Shown here: positions 1 through 5,032 of the stretch, one piece after another
How the letters are laid out: the number at the start of each line of letters is the position of its first letter
Numbering within the stretch: position 1 is the first letter of the stretch
Source of the DNA: Candidatus Pacearchaeota archaeon
GTDB taxonomy: Archaea; Nanobdellota; Nanobdellia; Pacearchaeales; GW2011-AR1
Assembly: GCA_016234025.1 (NCBI GenBank)
Contig: JACQLL010000083.1
Location: forward strand, 1-5,032
Direction of reading: 5' to 3'
Length of the DNA: 5,032 bases
Notes under the pieces: generated by a model
Database searches by the model: none
What the model saw: the letters and a program-made list of their open reading frames with translations, nothing else
Told to the model about the DNA's origin: nothing
Position numbers and translations under genes: made by a program

Positions 1-51
1 AAGCTGCGGGGTATTAAACCCAATTTGACAATAAAGGAGCATGTTATATAA
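1..51 (+). other. Possible 3' end of an upstream coding sequence (window edge)
   Basis: The first plus-strand frame is open from base 1 to a TAA at 49-51 and reads KLRGIKPNLTIKEHVI. The other two plus frames stop sooner. Sixteen codons are too few to identify a protein or to prove coding. The same bases can be read otherwise: TTATATAA at 44-51 is a symmetric box A that could drive a minus-strand transcript leaving the window, and the first bases (AAGCTGCGGGGTAT) look like one arm of a GC-rich hairpin cut by the window edge. T-runs at 61-65 and 79-83 could terminate an incoming transcript. Confidence 0.2.
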
Positions 52-92
52 TTTAAAAGGTTTTTGAAATAGCAAAAATTTTTCAGAAAGTT

Positions 93-100
93 TTTATATC
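93..100 (+). promoter_or_regulatory. Box A (TATA) promoter of the GH100-like hydrolase gene
   Basis: TTTATATC lies 19 nt upstream of the ATG at 120 and is preceded by a purine-rich GAAAG (86-90), a possible TFB recognition element. No Shine-Dalgarno sequence stands before the ATG. A start site about 25 nt downstream of the box centre would fall at or next to the start codon, so a leaderless mRNA is inferred. The other promoters in the window have nearly the same geometry. Confidence 0.6.
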
Positions 101-119
101 ATTTTAAACTAATTATTTA

Positions 120-1241
120 ATGAAAGAAAAGATAAAAGAGGCATATAAAAAAGCAATTGAAGTTTTGGAAAAGTGTTCTACTCCTCATGGGTTCAACGCG
201 GCTTATCCAGGCTACGACGCTCTCTGGAGCAGAGACGGCATGATAATGTCTTTAGGAGCAAGTTTGATCGGAACAAAATTTAAAGAAACAATTGCAAAAT
301 CAATTTCAGAGTTGGCAAAATATCAAAGCGAGAAAGGACAAATTCCAAATGCGATAGATATTTATTCAACAAGGAGAAAACATGTTGATTTCCAGTCCGT
401 AGATTCGACACTTTGGTTTATTATTGGAAACTTCGTCTACAAAGAAAGATTCAACGACTCTTCTCTATTAAAAGATAATTTGAGAAAAATAAAAAAAGGC
501 TTGGCATGGATTGACTGTCTCGACACCGGCGAAGACGGCATGCCGGAGCAACAGCCGACCTCTGATTGGTTTGATGCATTTCCGCATCGTTACGGACATA
601 CGATAAACACTCAAGCGCTGTATTACAAGACGTTAAAATTAAATGGAGAAGACAAAAGAGCAAACAAGTTAAAATGGGCTGTTCACGAAGATATAGACAA
701 CAAACTATGGAACGGAAATTTTTATCTTCCGTGGAGATGGAAAAATCATAACAAATATCAGGAAAAAGGAGAATGGTTTGAATCTTTAGGAAACTTGCTT
801 GCAATTGTTTATGATTTGGCGGATAAAGAAACAGCGCTTAAAATATTAAATTATATAGAAAAGAAAAAAATTGCATCACCATATCCTATGAAATCATTGT
901 ATCCTCCAATATACAAAGATAGCAAGGATTGGTACGATTATTTTTCTGATTCCGAAGCAGGCAAACCTTACCATTACGCAAACGCCGGTATATGGACATT
1001 CATCGGAGGGTTTTACGTCTGCGCGTTGGTAAAATACAAAAAGTTCAGAGAGGCAGAAAAACAACTTGCAAAACTCGCGGAAGCAAATACCTCACAAAAC
1101 TCAAATTTCACAGAATGGTTAAACGGAAAGACAGGAAAACCTGGCAACTCAGCAAGCGGCAAAAACAACAACCAAGGATGGAACGCTGCAATGTACATCG
1201 CGGCATTTGAATCTGTTGAAAAAAGAAGATGTTTAATTTAA
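120..1241 (+). CDS. GH100/debranching-enzyme-like (alpha/alpha)6-barrel glycoside hydrolase
   Basis: This is a 373-residue soluble protein with no signal peptide, so it probably acts on a cytosolic sugar. Its motif order matches (alpha/alpha)6-toroid hydrolases such as glycogen-debranching glucosidases and GH100 neutral invertases. YDALWSRDG (32-40) resembles the W-x-RD motif of debranching enzymes. VDSTLWFI (94-101) is followed by DWFDAFPHRYGHTINTQALYY (149-169), then HYANAGIW (285-292) and FTEWLNGKTGKPG (330-342). By analogy with GH100 enzymes, Asp149 or Asp152 would be the general acid and Glu332 the base; this assignment is inferred. At 373 residues it is a bare catalytic domain, much shorter than full debranching enzymes. 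The start is supported by the box A 19 nt upstream. It lies 40 bp before a GH130 gene on the same strand, which has its own promoter. The substrate is unknown: an alpha-glucan, sucrose-like sugar or mannosyl/glucosyl oligosaccharide would all fit. Confidence 0.72.
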   Translation: MKEKIKEAYKKAIEVLEKCSTPHGFNAAYPGYDALWSRDGMIMSLGASLIGTKFKETIAKSISELAKYQSEKGQIPNAIDIYSTRRKHVDFQSVDSTLWFIIGNFVYKERFNDSSLLKDNLRKIKKGLAWIDCLDTGEDGMPEQQPTSDWFDAFPHRYGHTINTQALYYKTLKLNGEDKRANKLKWAVHEDIDNKLWNGNFYLPWRWKNHNKYQEKGEWFESLGNLLAIVYDLADKETALKILNYIEKKKIASPYPMKSLYPPIYKDSKDWYDYFSDSEAGKPYHYANAGIWTFIGGFYVCALVKYKKFREAEKQLAKLAEANTSQNSNFTEWLNGKTGKPGNSASGKNNNQGWNAAMYIAAFESVEKRRCLI

Positions 1242-1254
1242 CGTTGGATAAATT

Positions 1255-1262
1255 TTTATAGT
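1255..1262 (+). promoter_or_regulatory. Box A (TATA) promoter of the GH130 gene
   Basis: TTTATAGT, the right end of AATTTTTATAG, lies 19 nt before the ATG at 1282, in the 40-bp gap after the hydrolase stop codon. No Shine-Dalgarno sequence is present. The spacing equals that of the upstream gene and implies a separate leaderless transcript, although read-through from the first gene is possible. The box is a weaker match than those of nagB and the deacetylase. Confidence 0.5.
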
Positions 1263-1281
1263 TCTAATTTTAATTAATATT

Positions 1282-2448
1282 ATGATTACTATAAAAGAAG
1301 AGCGCATACTAATAAAACCACAGGATATAACTCCGACGTCGGAAAAGTTTAAAGTGCTCGGAACGATGAACCCCGGAGCAACACGCATGCCCAACGGCGA
1401 TATCGTTTTGTACGTTAGAATAATAGAAAAACTAATCAACACAAAAGACAGCGAAAGTTATTATTCACCAAGATGCTCCGGAGAAAAAAAATGCATAATA
1501 AAAATCGACAGGTTTCCAAAAAACGAAGTAGTAGATTCTTCCGACATTGATTTCAGTTTCAAGGACGGAACAAAACGCCTGACTTTTATATCTTATCTGC
1601 AAAGAGTCGTCCTCGACAAAACAGGATTTAATGTCAAATCAATAAAAAGAGAAAATACATTTAGGGGAATTTCTGAAGATGGCGAATTAGGAATCGAGGA
1701 CCCGCGAATTACCAAGATTGGAAAAAAATACATTATGACATACGTTGGGCTATCAAGAGAAGGAAACATTTCGACAAGCTGTGCGGTTTCCGACGACTGT
1801 TTGAGATGGAAAAGAAAAGGAATAATATTTAGGGAGCAAAACAAAGACGTTGTTATCTTTCCTGAAAAAATAAAAGGAATGTATGCAGCGTTTAACAGGC
1901 CGGAAGGAAACTTTAGTTTTACTCCGCCGCACATACTTATTTCTTATTCCAAAGATTTGGAATACTGGGGAAAGCAGAAGACTCTGCATCTCTCGCAAAA
2001 TAAAAGAAGTTGGGATTACTCGCGCGTAGGCGCCGGACCCCCTCCACTGAAAACGAAAAGAGGATGGCTTTTTATATACCATGGAGTTATAGAACATCGG
2101 AGTCATAAAAAGAGAAAGATCGCTTTCATGGAGAAAGTCCAGGACATCTTCGGAAAAAACCATCCGAAAAAGGTCGGAAATATTTCTATTTATAGTGCTG
2201 GAGCGGCTCTTTTAAAACTAAATGACCCGTCTAAAGTGATAGCAAGAACTTCTAGACCAATTATAATACCTATTAAAAAACACGAACGCGGAACATTTGA
2301 AAACAAAAACGTTTACTTTCCAACAGGCATTGTTGAGGATATAAACGAAGAGGATTTGCTGATATTTGCAGGAGCCGGAGATACTTACACAACTGTCAAG
2401 AAGGTTTCTTTGAAGGATATTTTTGACGAGTTAAGACCGATGAAATAA
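1282..2448 (+). CDS. GH130-family glycosidase/phosphorylase (beta-mannoside type)
   Basis: The 388-residue protein has the motifs of GH130 (formerly DUF377), a five-bladed beta-propeller family that phosphorolyses or hydrolyses beta-mannosides, usually in the cytosol. Motifs in order: LGTMNPGATRMPNGDIVLYVR (26-46), GIEDPRI (137-143), FNRPEG (204-209), YSRVGAGPPP (246-255), GWLFIYHGV (261-269), FPTG (346-349) and AGAGDT (363-368). By family analogy Asp140 in EDPR is the catalytic acid. Arg142, Arg205 and His267 are candidate phosphate or substrate contacts, but phosphorylase versus hydrolase cannot be settled by eye. There is no signal peptide. The start fits a box A 19 nt upstream. The length is normal or slightly long, with a charged insert at about 55-98. 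The last 53 bp overlap the 3' end of the convergent glycosyltransferase gene. A T5 run at 2473-2477, just past the stop, could end transcription. Confidence 0.88.
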   Translation: MITIKEERILIKPQDITPTSEKFKVLGTMNPGATRMPNGDIVLYVRIIEKLINTKDSESYYSPRCSGEKKCIIKIDRFPKNEVVDSSDIDFSFKDGTKRLTFISYLQRVVLDKTGFNVKSIKRENTFRGISEDGELGIEDPRITKIGKKYIMTYVGLSREGNISTSCAVSDDCLRWKRKGIIFREQNKDVVIFPEKIKGMYAAFNRPEGNFSFTPPHILISYSKDLEYWGKQKTLHLSQNKRSWDYSRVGAGPPPLKTKRGWLFIYHGVIEHRSHKKRKIAFMEKVQDIFGKNHPKKVGNISIYSAGAALLKLNDPSKVIARTSRPIIIPIKKHERGTFENKNVYFPTGIVEDINEEDLLIFAGAGDTYTTVKKVSLKDIFDELRPMK

Positions 2449-3598
2449 CTGTCTGATTAATATTCAGCTTCCTTTTTATCAGTTCAGCCATGCGTTTAGC
2501 TATATCTTTATAATGAAAATTTTTAAAAGCATGTTCAGCTGCCGCAATTCCTATTGTTTCTCTTAGTTTATCGTCTTTAAATAGTTTCAAAGTGTAATCG
2601 GCAAGTTGGTCTGTATTGGCGCGGTAAGCAAAAGTTTTCGGTCTTGGAAACTCAATTAACATCTTTTTCTTGAACCCCATATGACGATTGACCCACTCTC
2701 TTTCGAGTTTAACCTCGTGTTCAACGTCGACTAAATAACCGGTCTTTCCATGAACAATCGTGTCCTTTGGTCCGCCGACATCTATAGATATGACCGGCTT
2801 GCCGCATGCCTGTGCTTCAAGCTGAATCATACCGAAACCTTCAAGTCTCGACGGAGCGGCGTAAATATCGCAGGCGTTTAAAAGGTATGACATAAACTCA
2901 GGCGAAAATTTTCCCTTAAGAAAAATGATTCGTTTCGGATCCAAACCAAGTTCTTCTATTAATTTATGTTCCTCCTTGCCGTGGTCTCTTGCCGAATAAC
3001 TCTCCCAAACCTTGCATACATATTTCCAGTTAGGAAATTTTTCTACTATTTTCGCCAGTGCCCTGAACATCTCTTGAGCACCTTTGCTCGTGACATCGCC
3101 TCCGATTGTCAGCAGCATCTTTTCATCTTTTTTTACTCCAAGCATCTCTCTTATCTTGAAAACCATAGGATCGTTCTTGGGCATAGGATAAAAAATTTTA
3201 GGATCAAAACCAATAGGCATGACTTCAATTATATCTTCTTTTATTCCATCCCTTATATACGTCGATTTAACCCAATTCGAGGTTGTGACTATTAAAGGTA
3301 GTTTGTTAAGAATGTCGTGGTAATTAGCAACCCAGCCGTCTGCATTAAACCACGGGACCGGCTGAATTCCATACTTTAGCGGTTCAATAATCATGCGCGG
3401 AGTGTCGCCCCAAAATCCTATGCCGATAGTAACATCAGGCTTGTATGCCTCATAAACCCACTGCTTCTGAAAATTTTTTTCTGGATCGCACGGAATAACA
3501 TCTTCTCCATTCTCTGCAAGACCTCGCATTAAGCTGTGCCCCTGCAAACTCTGTCCGTCGGGTTCCGGCGGATAAGCGTAAAAAACAACTGATTTCAT
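2396..3598 (-). CDS. GT4-family glycosyltransferase (GT-B fold)
   Basis: This 400-residue cytosolic retaining glycosyltransferase transfers sugar from an activated (usually nucleotide) donor. The C-terminal Rossmann domain shows LLTIGGDVTSKG (162-172), the FLKGKFSPEFMSYLLNACDIYAAPS stretch (226-250) and EGFGMIQLE (253-261). In the latter, Glu253 and Glu261 form the EX7E motif of GT4 enzymes. GGPKDTIVHGKTGYLV (275-290) is the usual donor-site loop. Residues 291-330 are a family-atypical insert between the GYLV strand and the C-terminal helices. The last ~18 residues, rich in Ser/Lys, are encoded antisense to the GH130 3' end and look like an extension. Donor and acceptor are not readable. The ATG follows the deacetylase TAA by one base and has only a weak AGGT (3606-3603) as ribosome site and no box A, so it is probably translated from the deacetylase mRNA. 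The adjacency suggests a GlcNAc-type donor. Minus-strand T-runs at 2309-2305 and 2280-2275 could terminate it. Confidence 0.9.
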   Translation of the reverse strand: MKSVVFYAYPPEPDGQSLQGHSLMRGLAENGEDVIPCDPEKNFQKQWVYEAYKPDVTIGIGFWGDTPRMIIEPLKYGIQPVPWFNADGWVANYHDILNKLPLIVTTSNWVKSTYIRDGIKEDIIEVMPIGFDPKIFYPMPKNDPMVFKIREMLGVKKDEKMLLTIGGDVTSKGAQEMFRALAKIVEKFPNWKYVCKVWESYSARDHGKEEHKLIEELGLDPKRIIFLKGKFSPEFMSYLLNACDIYAAPSRLEGFGMIQLEAQACGKPVISIDVGGPKDTIVHGKTGYLVDVEHEVKLEREWVNRHMGFKKKMLIEFPRPKTFAYRANTDQLADYTLKLFKDDKLRETIGIAAAEHAFKNFHYKDIAKRMAELIKRKLNINQTVISSVLTRQKYPSKKPS

Positions 3599-3599
3599 T

Positions 3600-4193
3600 T
3601 TAACCTATGTCGAATGTCTCCAAATTTTTACAACTTAAAGCTTCAAAACTTTCAGCTCCAAAGTTGTATACTTTGTTTATTAATTTTCTCTTCTTTTTAA
3701 AATTATCCTCACTTAACTTATGAATCAAGTCCGCATCTTCTTTTGGAATTGGCAAGAGAAGCTCGGGAATTTTTGGCGCGCTATTTTTTCCTGGGAGATA
3801 TGAAAAATAAAATGTTCTCTTGCAAACAAGTTCGTTTGTTCTTATCATCTCCTTCACTGCAGCATGAACTTCTTTATGTCTTATATGTCCATATTCTCCA
3901 TTTTCTCCGTGCGTGTAAATAAAATCAAATTCTTTTTTAGGAAGAATTTCTTTAAGTTTTTCTATTATATCCATTTTATCAAGCGGCTCCAATTTTTCGT
4001 CGTCTAAATCAGAGATTACTGCTTTTGCATTGTACAACTGGCAAGCTTTGATAAACCTCGGCATTCTGTCTTCATCATTCTTTCTGCACAAAGAAACTAT
4101 AGTCCAGCTCCAATCAGAATTTTTCAATATAGTGCCCCCCATCCATATAGTTTCATCGTCTGGGTGAGCTACAATAACAAGACATTTTTTCAT
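3600..4193 (-). CDS. PIG-L/LmbE-family zinc-dependent de-N-acetylase
   Basis: The 197-residue protein begins with a beta strand and AHPDDE (9-14), the signature of PIG-L/LmbE deacetylases. These remove acetyl from GlcNAc-containing substrates such as GlcNAc-inositol, GlcNAc-malate, GlcNAc-PI and diacetylchitobiose. By analogy with MshB, His10, Asp13 and His106 would bind zinc and Asp12 would be the general base. YGHIRHKEVH (101-110) supplies the HxxH pair (His103, His106). GENGEYGH (96-103) is typical of the family. The length is close to the usual bacterial and archaeal size (about 200-270), at the short end. No signal peptide or membrane segment is seen, unlike eukaryotic PIG-L. The ATG start is supported by TTTATATA 20 nt upstream. 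One base separates the gene from the following GT4 gene, a pairing seen in bshA/bshB-like and PIG-A/PIG-L systems. The actual substrate is unknown; free or phosphorylated GlcNAc is also possible given nagB upstream. Confidence 0.9.
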   Translation of the reverse strand: MKKCLVIVAHPDDETIWMGGTILKNSDWSWTIVSLCRKNDEDRMPRFIKACQLYNAKAVISDLDDEKLEPLDKMDIIEKLKEILPKKEFDFIYTHGENGEYGHIRHKEVHAAVKEMIRTNELVCKRTFYFSYLPGKNSAPKIPELLLPIPKEDADLIHKLSEDNFKKKRKLINKVYNFGAESFEALSCKNLETFDIG

Positions 4194-4213
4194 ATAACTA
4201 AATAATAGAATAT

Positions 4214-4221
4214 TATATAAA
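4214..4221 (-). promoter_or_regulatory. Box A (TATA) promoter of the deacetylase-glycosyltransferase pair
   Basis: On the minus strand TTTATATA (extended TTTATATAA) ends 20 nt before the deacetylase ATG, within the 39-bp gap after the nagB stop. GCAGAGA just upstream is purine-rich and may serve as a TFB recognition element. The extended box is identical to that of nagB. No Shine-Dalgarno sequence precedes the ATG. This implies an independent leaderless transcript rather than dependence on nagB read-through. Confidence 0.65.
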
Positions 4222-4232
4222 TCTCTGCCCTA

Positions 4233-4955
4233 CTAAAGTTTTTCAGAAGCGTCCTTGTCAAGAATAAAAACAACATTTTTATGTCTCTGTAAAAAGCTTG
4301 CAGGAGTTCTTTTATCAGGATTTTTTCTAATAGAGTTATAAACTGCTTTTGCTTTATGTTTCCCTGTCGCAAGTAAAATAATCTTTTTTGCTTCTAATAT
4401 TGTCCCGATTCCCATTGTCAAAGCATATTTAGGAAGAAATTTTGAAGAATGAAAAAATTTAATATTATCCTTAATTGTTGTTTCTGAAAGTTTCACCTTT
4501 CTGGTTCTGCTGTTCAAAGTCGAACCTGGCTCATTAAATGCGATGTGGCCATTCCAGCCAATTCCTAGTACCTGCAAATCTATGCCTCCATGTTTTTTAA
4601 TGCTTTTTTCGTAAGATTTACAAGCCAAAAGAGAATTCTCTTCTTCCCCGTCGAGAAAATGTATTTCTTCTTCTTTCAGATTTATTTTTTTAAATAAGTT
4701 TTCTTCCATAAATCGACTTAAGCTAATTTTATCATCTTCGTATAAAAAATATTCGTCCAGATTAAAAGTTGAGACCTTTGAAAAGTTTATCTTTCCTTCG
4801 TTATATCCTGAAATTAAATTTTCATAAAGAGGCAAGACAGTCGAGCCGCTCGCAAGGCCTAAAACCAGAGAAGGTTTATTTTTTATTGCTTCTATTATAA
4901 TTGTTGCAGCCTTTTCCCCAACCTCTTTCTTATTTTTAAGAACAATAATTTCCAC
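4233..4955 (-). CDS. nagB: Glucosamine-6-phosphate deaminase, short monofunctional form
   Basis: The enzyme converts glucosamine-6-phosphate to fructose-6-phosphate and ammonia, reversibly, in the cytosol. The 240-residue sequence shows the sugar-phosphate loop LGLASGST (32-39), NLDEY (65-69; Asp67 matching E. coli Asp72) and GIGWNGHIAFNEPGS (131-145; His137 and Glu142 matching His143 and Glu148). SRTRKVKL (149-156), TMGIGTILEAKKIILLATG (180-198) and PASFLQRHKNVVFILD (218-233) follow. Asn135 stands where E. coli has catalytic Asp141. Short Bacillus-type NagB proteins also have Asn here, so this is a subfamily trait, not a defect. The length fits that class, which lacks the C-terminal extension of the allosteric E. 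coli enzyme. The start codon is GTG at 4955-4953, chosen because the conserved N-terminus begins there and a box A lies 21 nt upstream. Many archaea instead use an unrelated SIS-domain GlmD for this step, so a bacterial-type NagB may reflect lateral transfer. Confidence 0.93.
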   Translation of the reverse strand: MEIIVLKNKKEVGEKAATIIIEAIKNKPSLVLGLASGSTVLPLYENLISGYNEGKINFSKVSTFNLDEYFLYEDDKISLSRFMEENLFKKINLKEEEIHFLDGEEENSLLACKSYEKSIKKHGGIDLQVLGIGWNGHIAFNEPGSTLNSRTRKVKLSETTIKDNIKFFHSSKFLPKYALTMGIGTILEAKKIILLATGKHKAKAVYNSIRKNPDKRTPASFLQRHKNVVFILDKDASEKL

Positions 4956-4976
4956 AATTAAAATAATTAATCTTAT

Positions 4977-4984
4977 TATATAAA
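4977..4984 (-). promoter_or_regulatory. Box A (TATA) promoter of nagB
   Basis: Minus-strand TTTATATA (extended TTTATATAA) ends 21 nt before the GTG start codon, with AT-rich spacer and no Shine-Dalgarno sequence, consistent with a leaderless mRNA. The core TTATATAA (4976-4983) is a perfect palindrome, so it could also direct transcription rightward. A leaderless start at that distance on the plus strand would lie near 5004-5012, where a TTG (5007) and an ATG (5012) occur, but the window ends too soon to tell. Confidence 0.6.
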
Positions 4985-4985
4985 A

Positions 4986-5032
4986 CTATAGCAACTGACG
5001 GCATTCTTGAGATGCGTGGTTTGTCAAACACT
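4986..5032. other. Unassigned right edge of the window
   Basis: This stretch is visibly richer in G and C than the nagB promoter beside it, which hints at coding or repeat sequence beginning here. On the minus strand one frame is open from the edge to a TAG at 4988-4986 (CLTNHASQECRQLL), which could be the tail of a gene upstream of nagB. On the plus strand an ATG at 5012 starts a frame open to the edge (MRGLSNT). A small palindrome, GTTTG-T-CAAAC, lies at 5019-5029. None of these can be confirmed. Confidence 0.2.

Noticed and set aside
451..804. 117-codon minus-strand open frame opposite the GH100-like gene
   Set aside because: It lies wholly antisense to a gene with clear family motifs, has no recognisable domain and has no archaeal promoter at leaderless spacing that I can see.
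992..1210. 72-codon plus-strand frame inside the GH100-like gene
   Set aside because: It is a frame-shifted reading of the conserved C-terminal catalytic region. Its Arg/Lys-rich composition comes from the A-rich host sequence.
1593..2163. Two overlapping minus-strand frames inside the GH130 gene
   Set aside because: Both are antisense to the conserved EDPR-to-YHG core, where sequence is constrained by the GH130 protein, and neither resembles a known domain.
2473..2477. T5 run after the GH130 stop as a firm terminator
   Set aside because: It is short, lies within the glycosyltransferase coding region on the other strand, and T-runs of this length are frequent throughout this AT-rich window. 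It is mentioned only as a possibility.
2966..3295. 109-codon plus-strand frame opposite the glycosyltransferase
   Set aside because: It is antisense to the GT4 domain, has no promoter at the right spacing, and its hydrophobic composition is what the complementary strand of such a gene gives.
4190..4372. 60-codon minus-strand frame bridging nagB and the deacetylase start
   Set aside because: It is an alternative frame of the conserved nagB 3' end plus the intergenic promoter. Its Phe/Ile/Leu-rich tail comes from translating AT-rich promoter sequence.
4533..4565. Apparent loss of a catalytic aspartate in NagB (Asn in GIGWNGH)
   Set aside because: Functional Bacillus-type NagB proteins also carry Asn at this position (GRNGH), and Asp67, His137 and Glu142 are intact, so the enzyme is not considered broken.
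1..5032. CRISPR array, insertion sequence, tRNA or rRNA
   Set aside because: I looked on both strands for spaced direct repeats, transposase motifs, terminal inverted repeats and cloverleaf or rRNA signature sequences and saw none. The two window ends do not match each other.

Overview
This AT-rich window carries five complete, compact genes for carbohydrate metabolism. It most likely comes from an archaeon. The main evidence is regulatory: four of the five genes have an archaeal box A (TTTATATA-type) ending only 19-21 nt before the start codon, with no Shine-Dalgarno sequence. That spacing fits leaderless transcripts made from TBP/TFB promoters. Arginine is written mostly with AGA and isoleucine often with ATA, as expected in an AT-rich archaeon. 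The lineage cannot be fixed from this window; an uncultivated group such as one of the DPANN phyla is a guess only.

Layout: bases 1-119 hold a possible tail of an upstream gene and the promoter of the first gene. Two plus-strand genes follow: a GH100/debranching-enzyme-like (alpha/alpha)6-barrel glycoside hydrolase (120-1241) and a GH130-family mannoside phosphorylase/hydrolase (1282-2448). The GH130 gene converges on, and overlaps by 53 bp, a minus-strand cluster. That cluster reads nagB (glucosamine-6-phosphate deaminase, 4955-4233), a PIG-L/LmbE-type de-N-acetylase (4193-3600) and a GT4 glycosyltransferase (3598-2396). The deacetylase has its own promoter. The glycosyltransferase begins one base after the deacetylase stop codon and has no visible promoter, so the two are probably co-transcribed. 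The last ~77 bases hold the nagB promoter and an unassigned edge.

How the genes may work together (inference): none of the five proteins shows a signal peptide or membrane segment, so the chemistry is probably cytosolic. The GT4/PIG-L pair resembles the two-step 'transfer GlcNAc, then de-N-acetylate' modules known from bacillithiol, mycothiol and GPI biosynthesis. NagB links glucosamine-6-phosphate to fructose-6-phosphate and ammonia. The GH130 and GH100-like enzymes suggest breakdown or phosphorolysis of an internal oligosaccharide or glycoconjugate. No mobile element, CRISPR array, tRNA or rRNA was seen.
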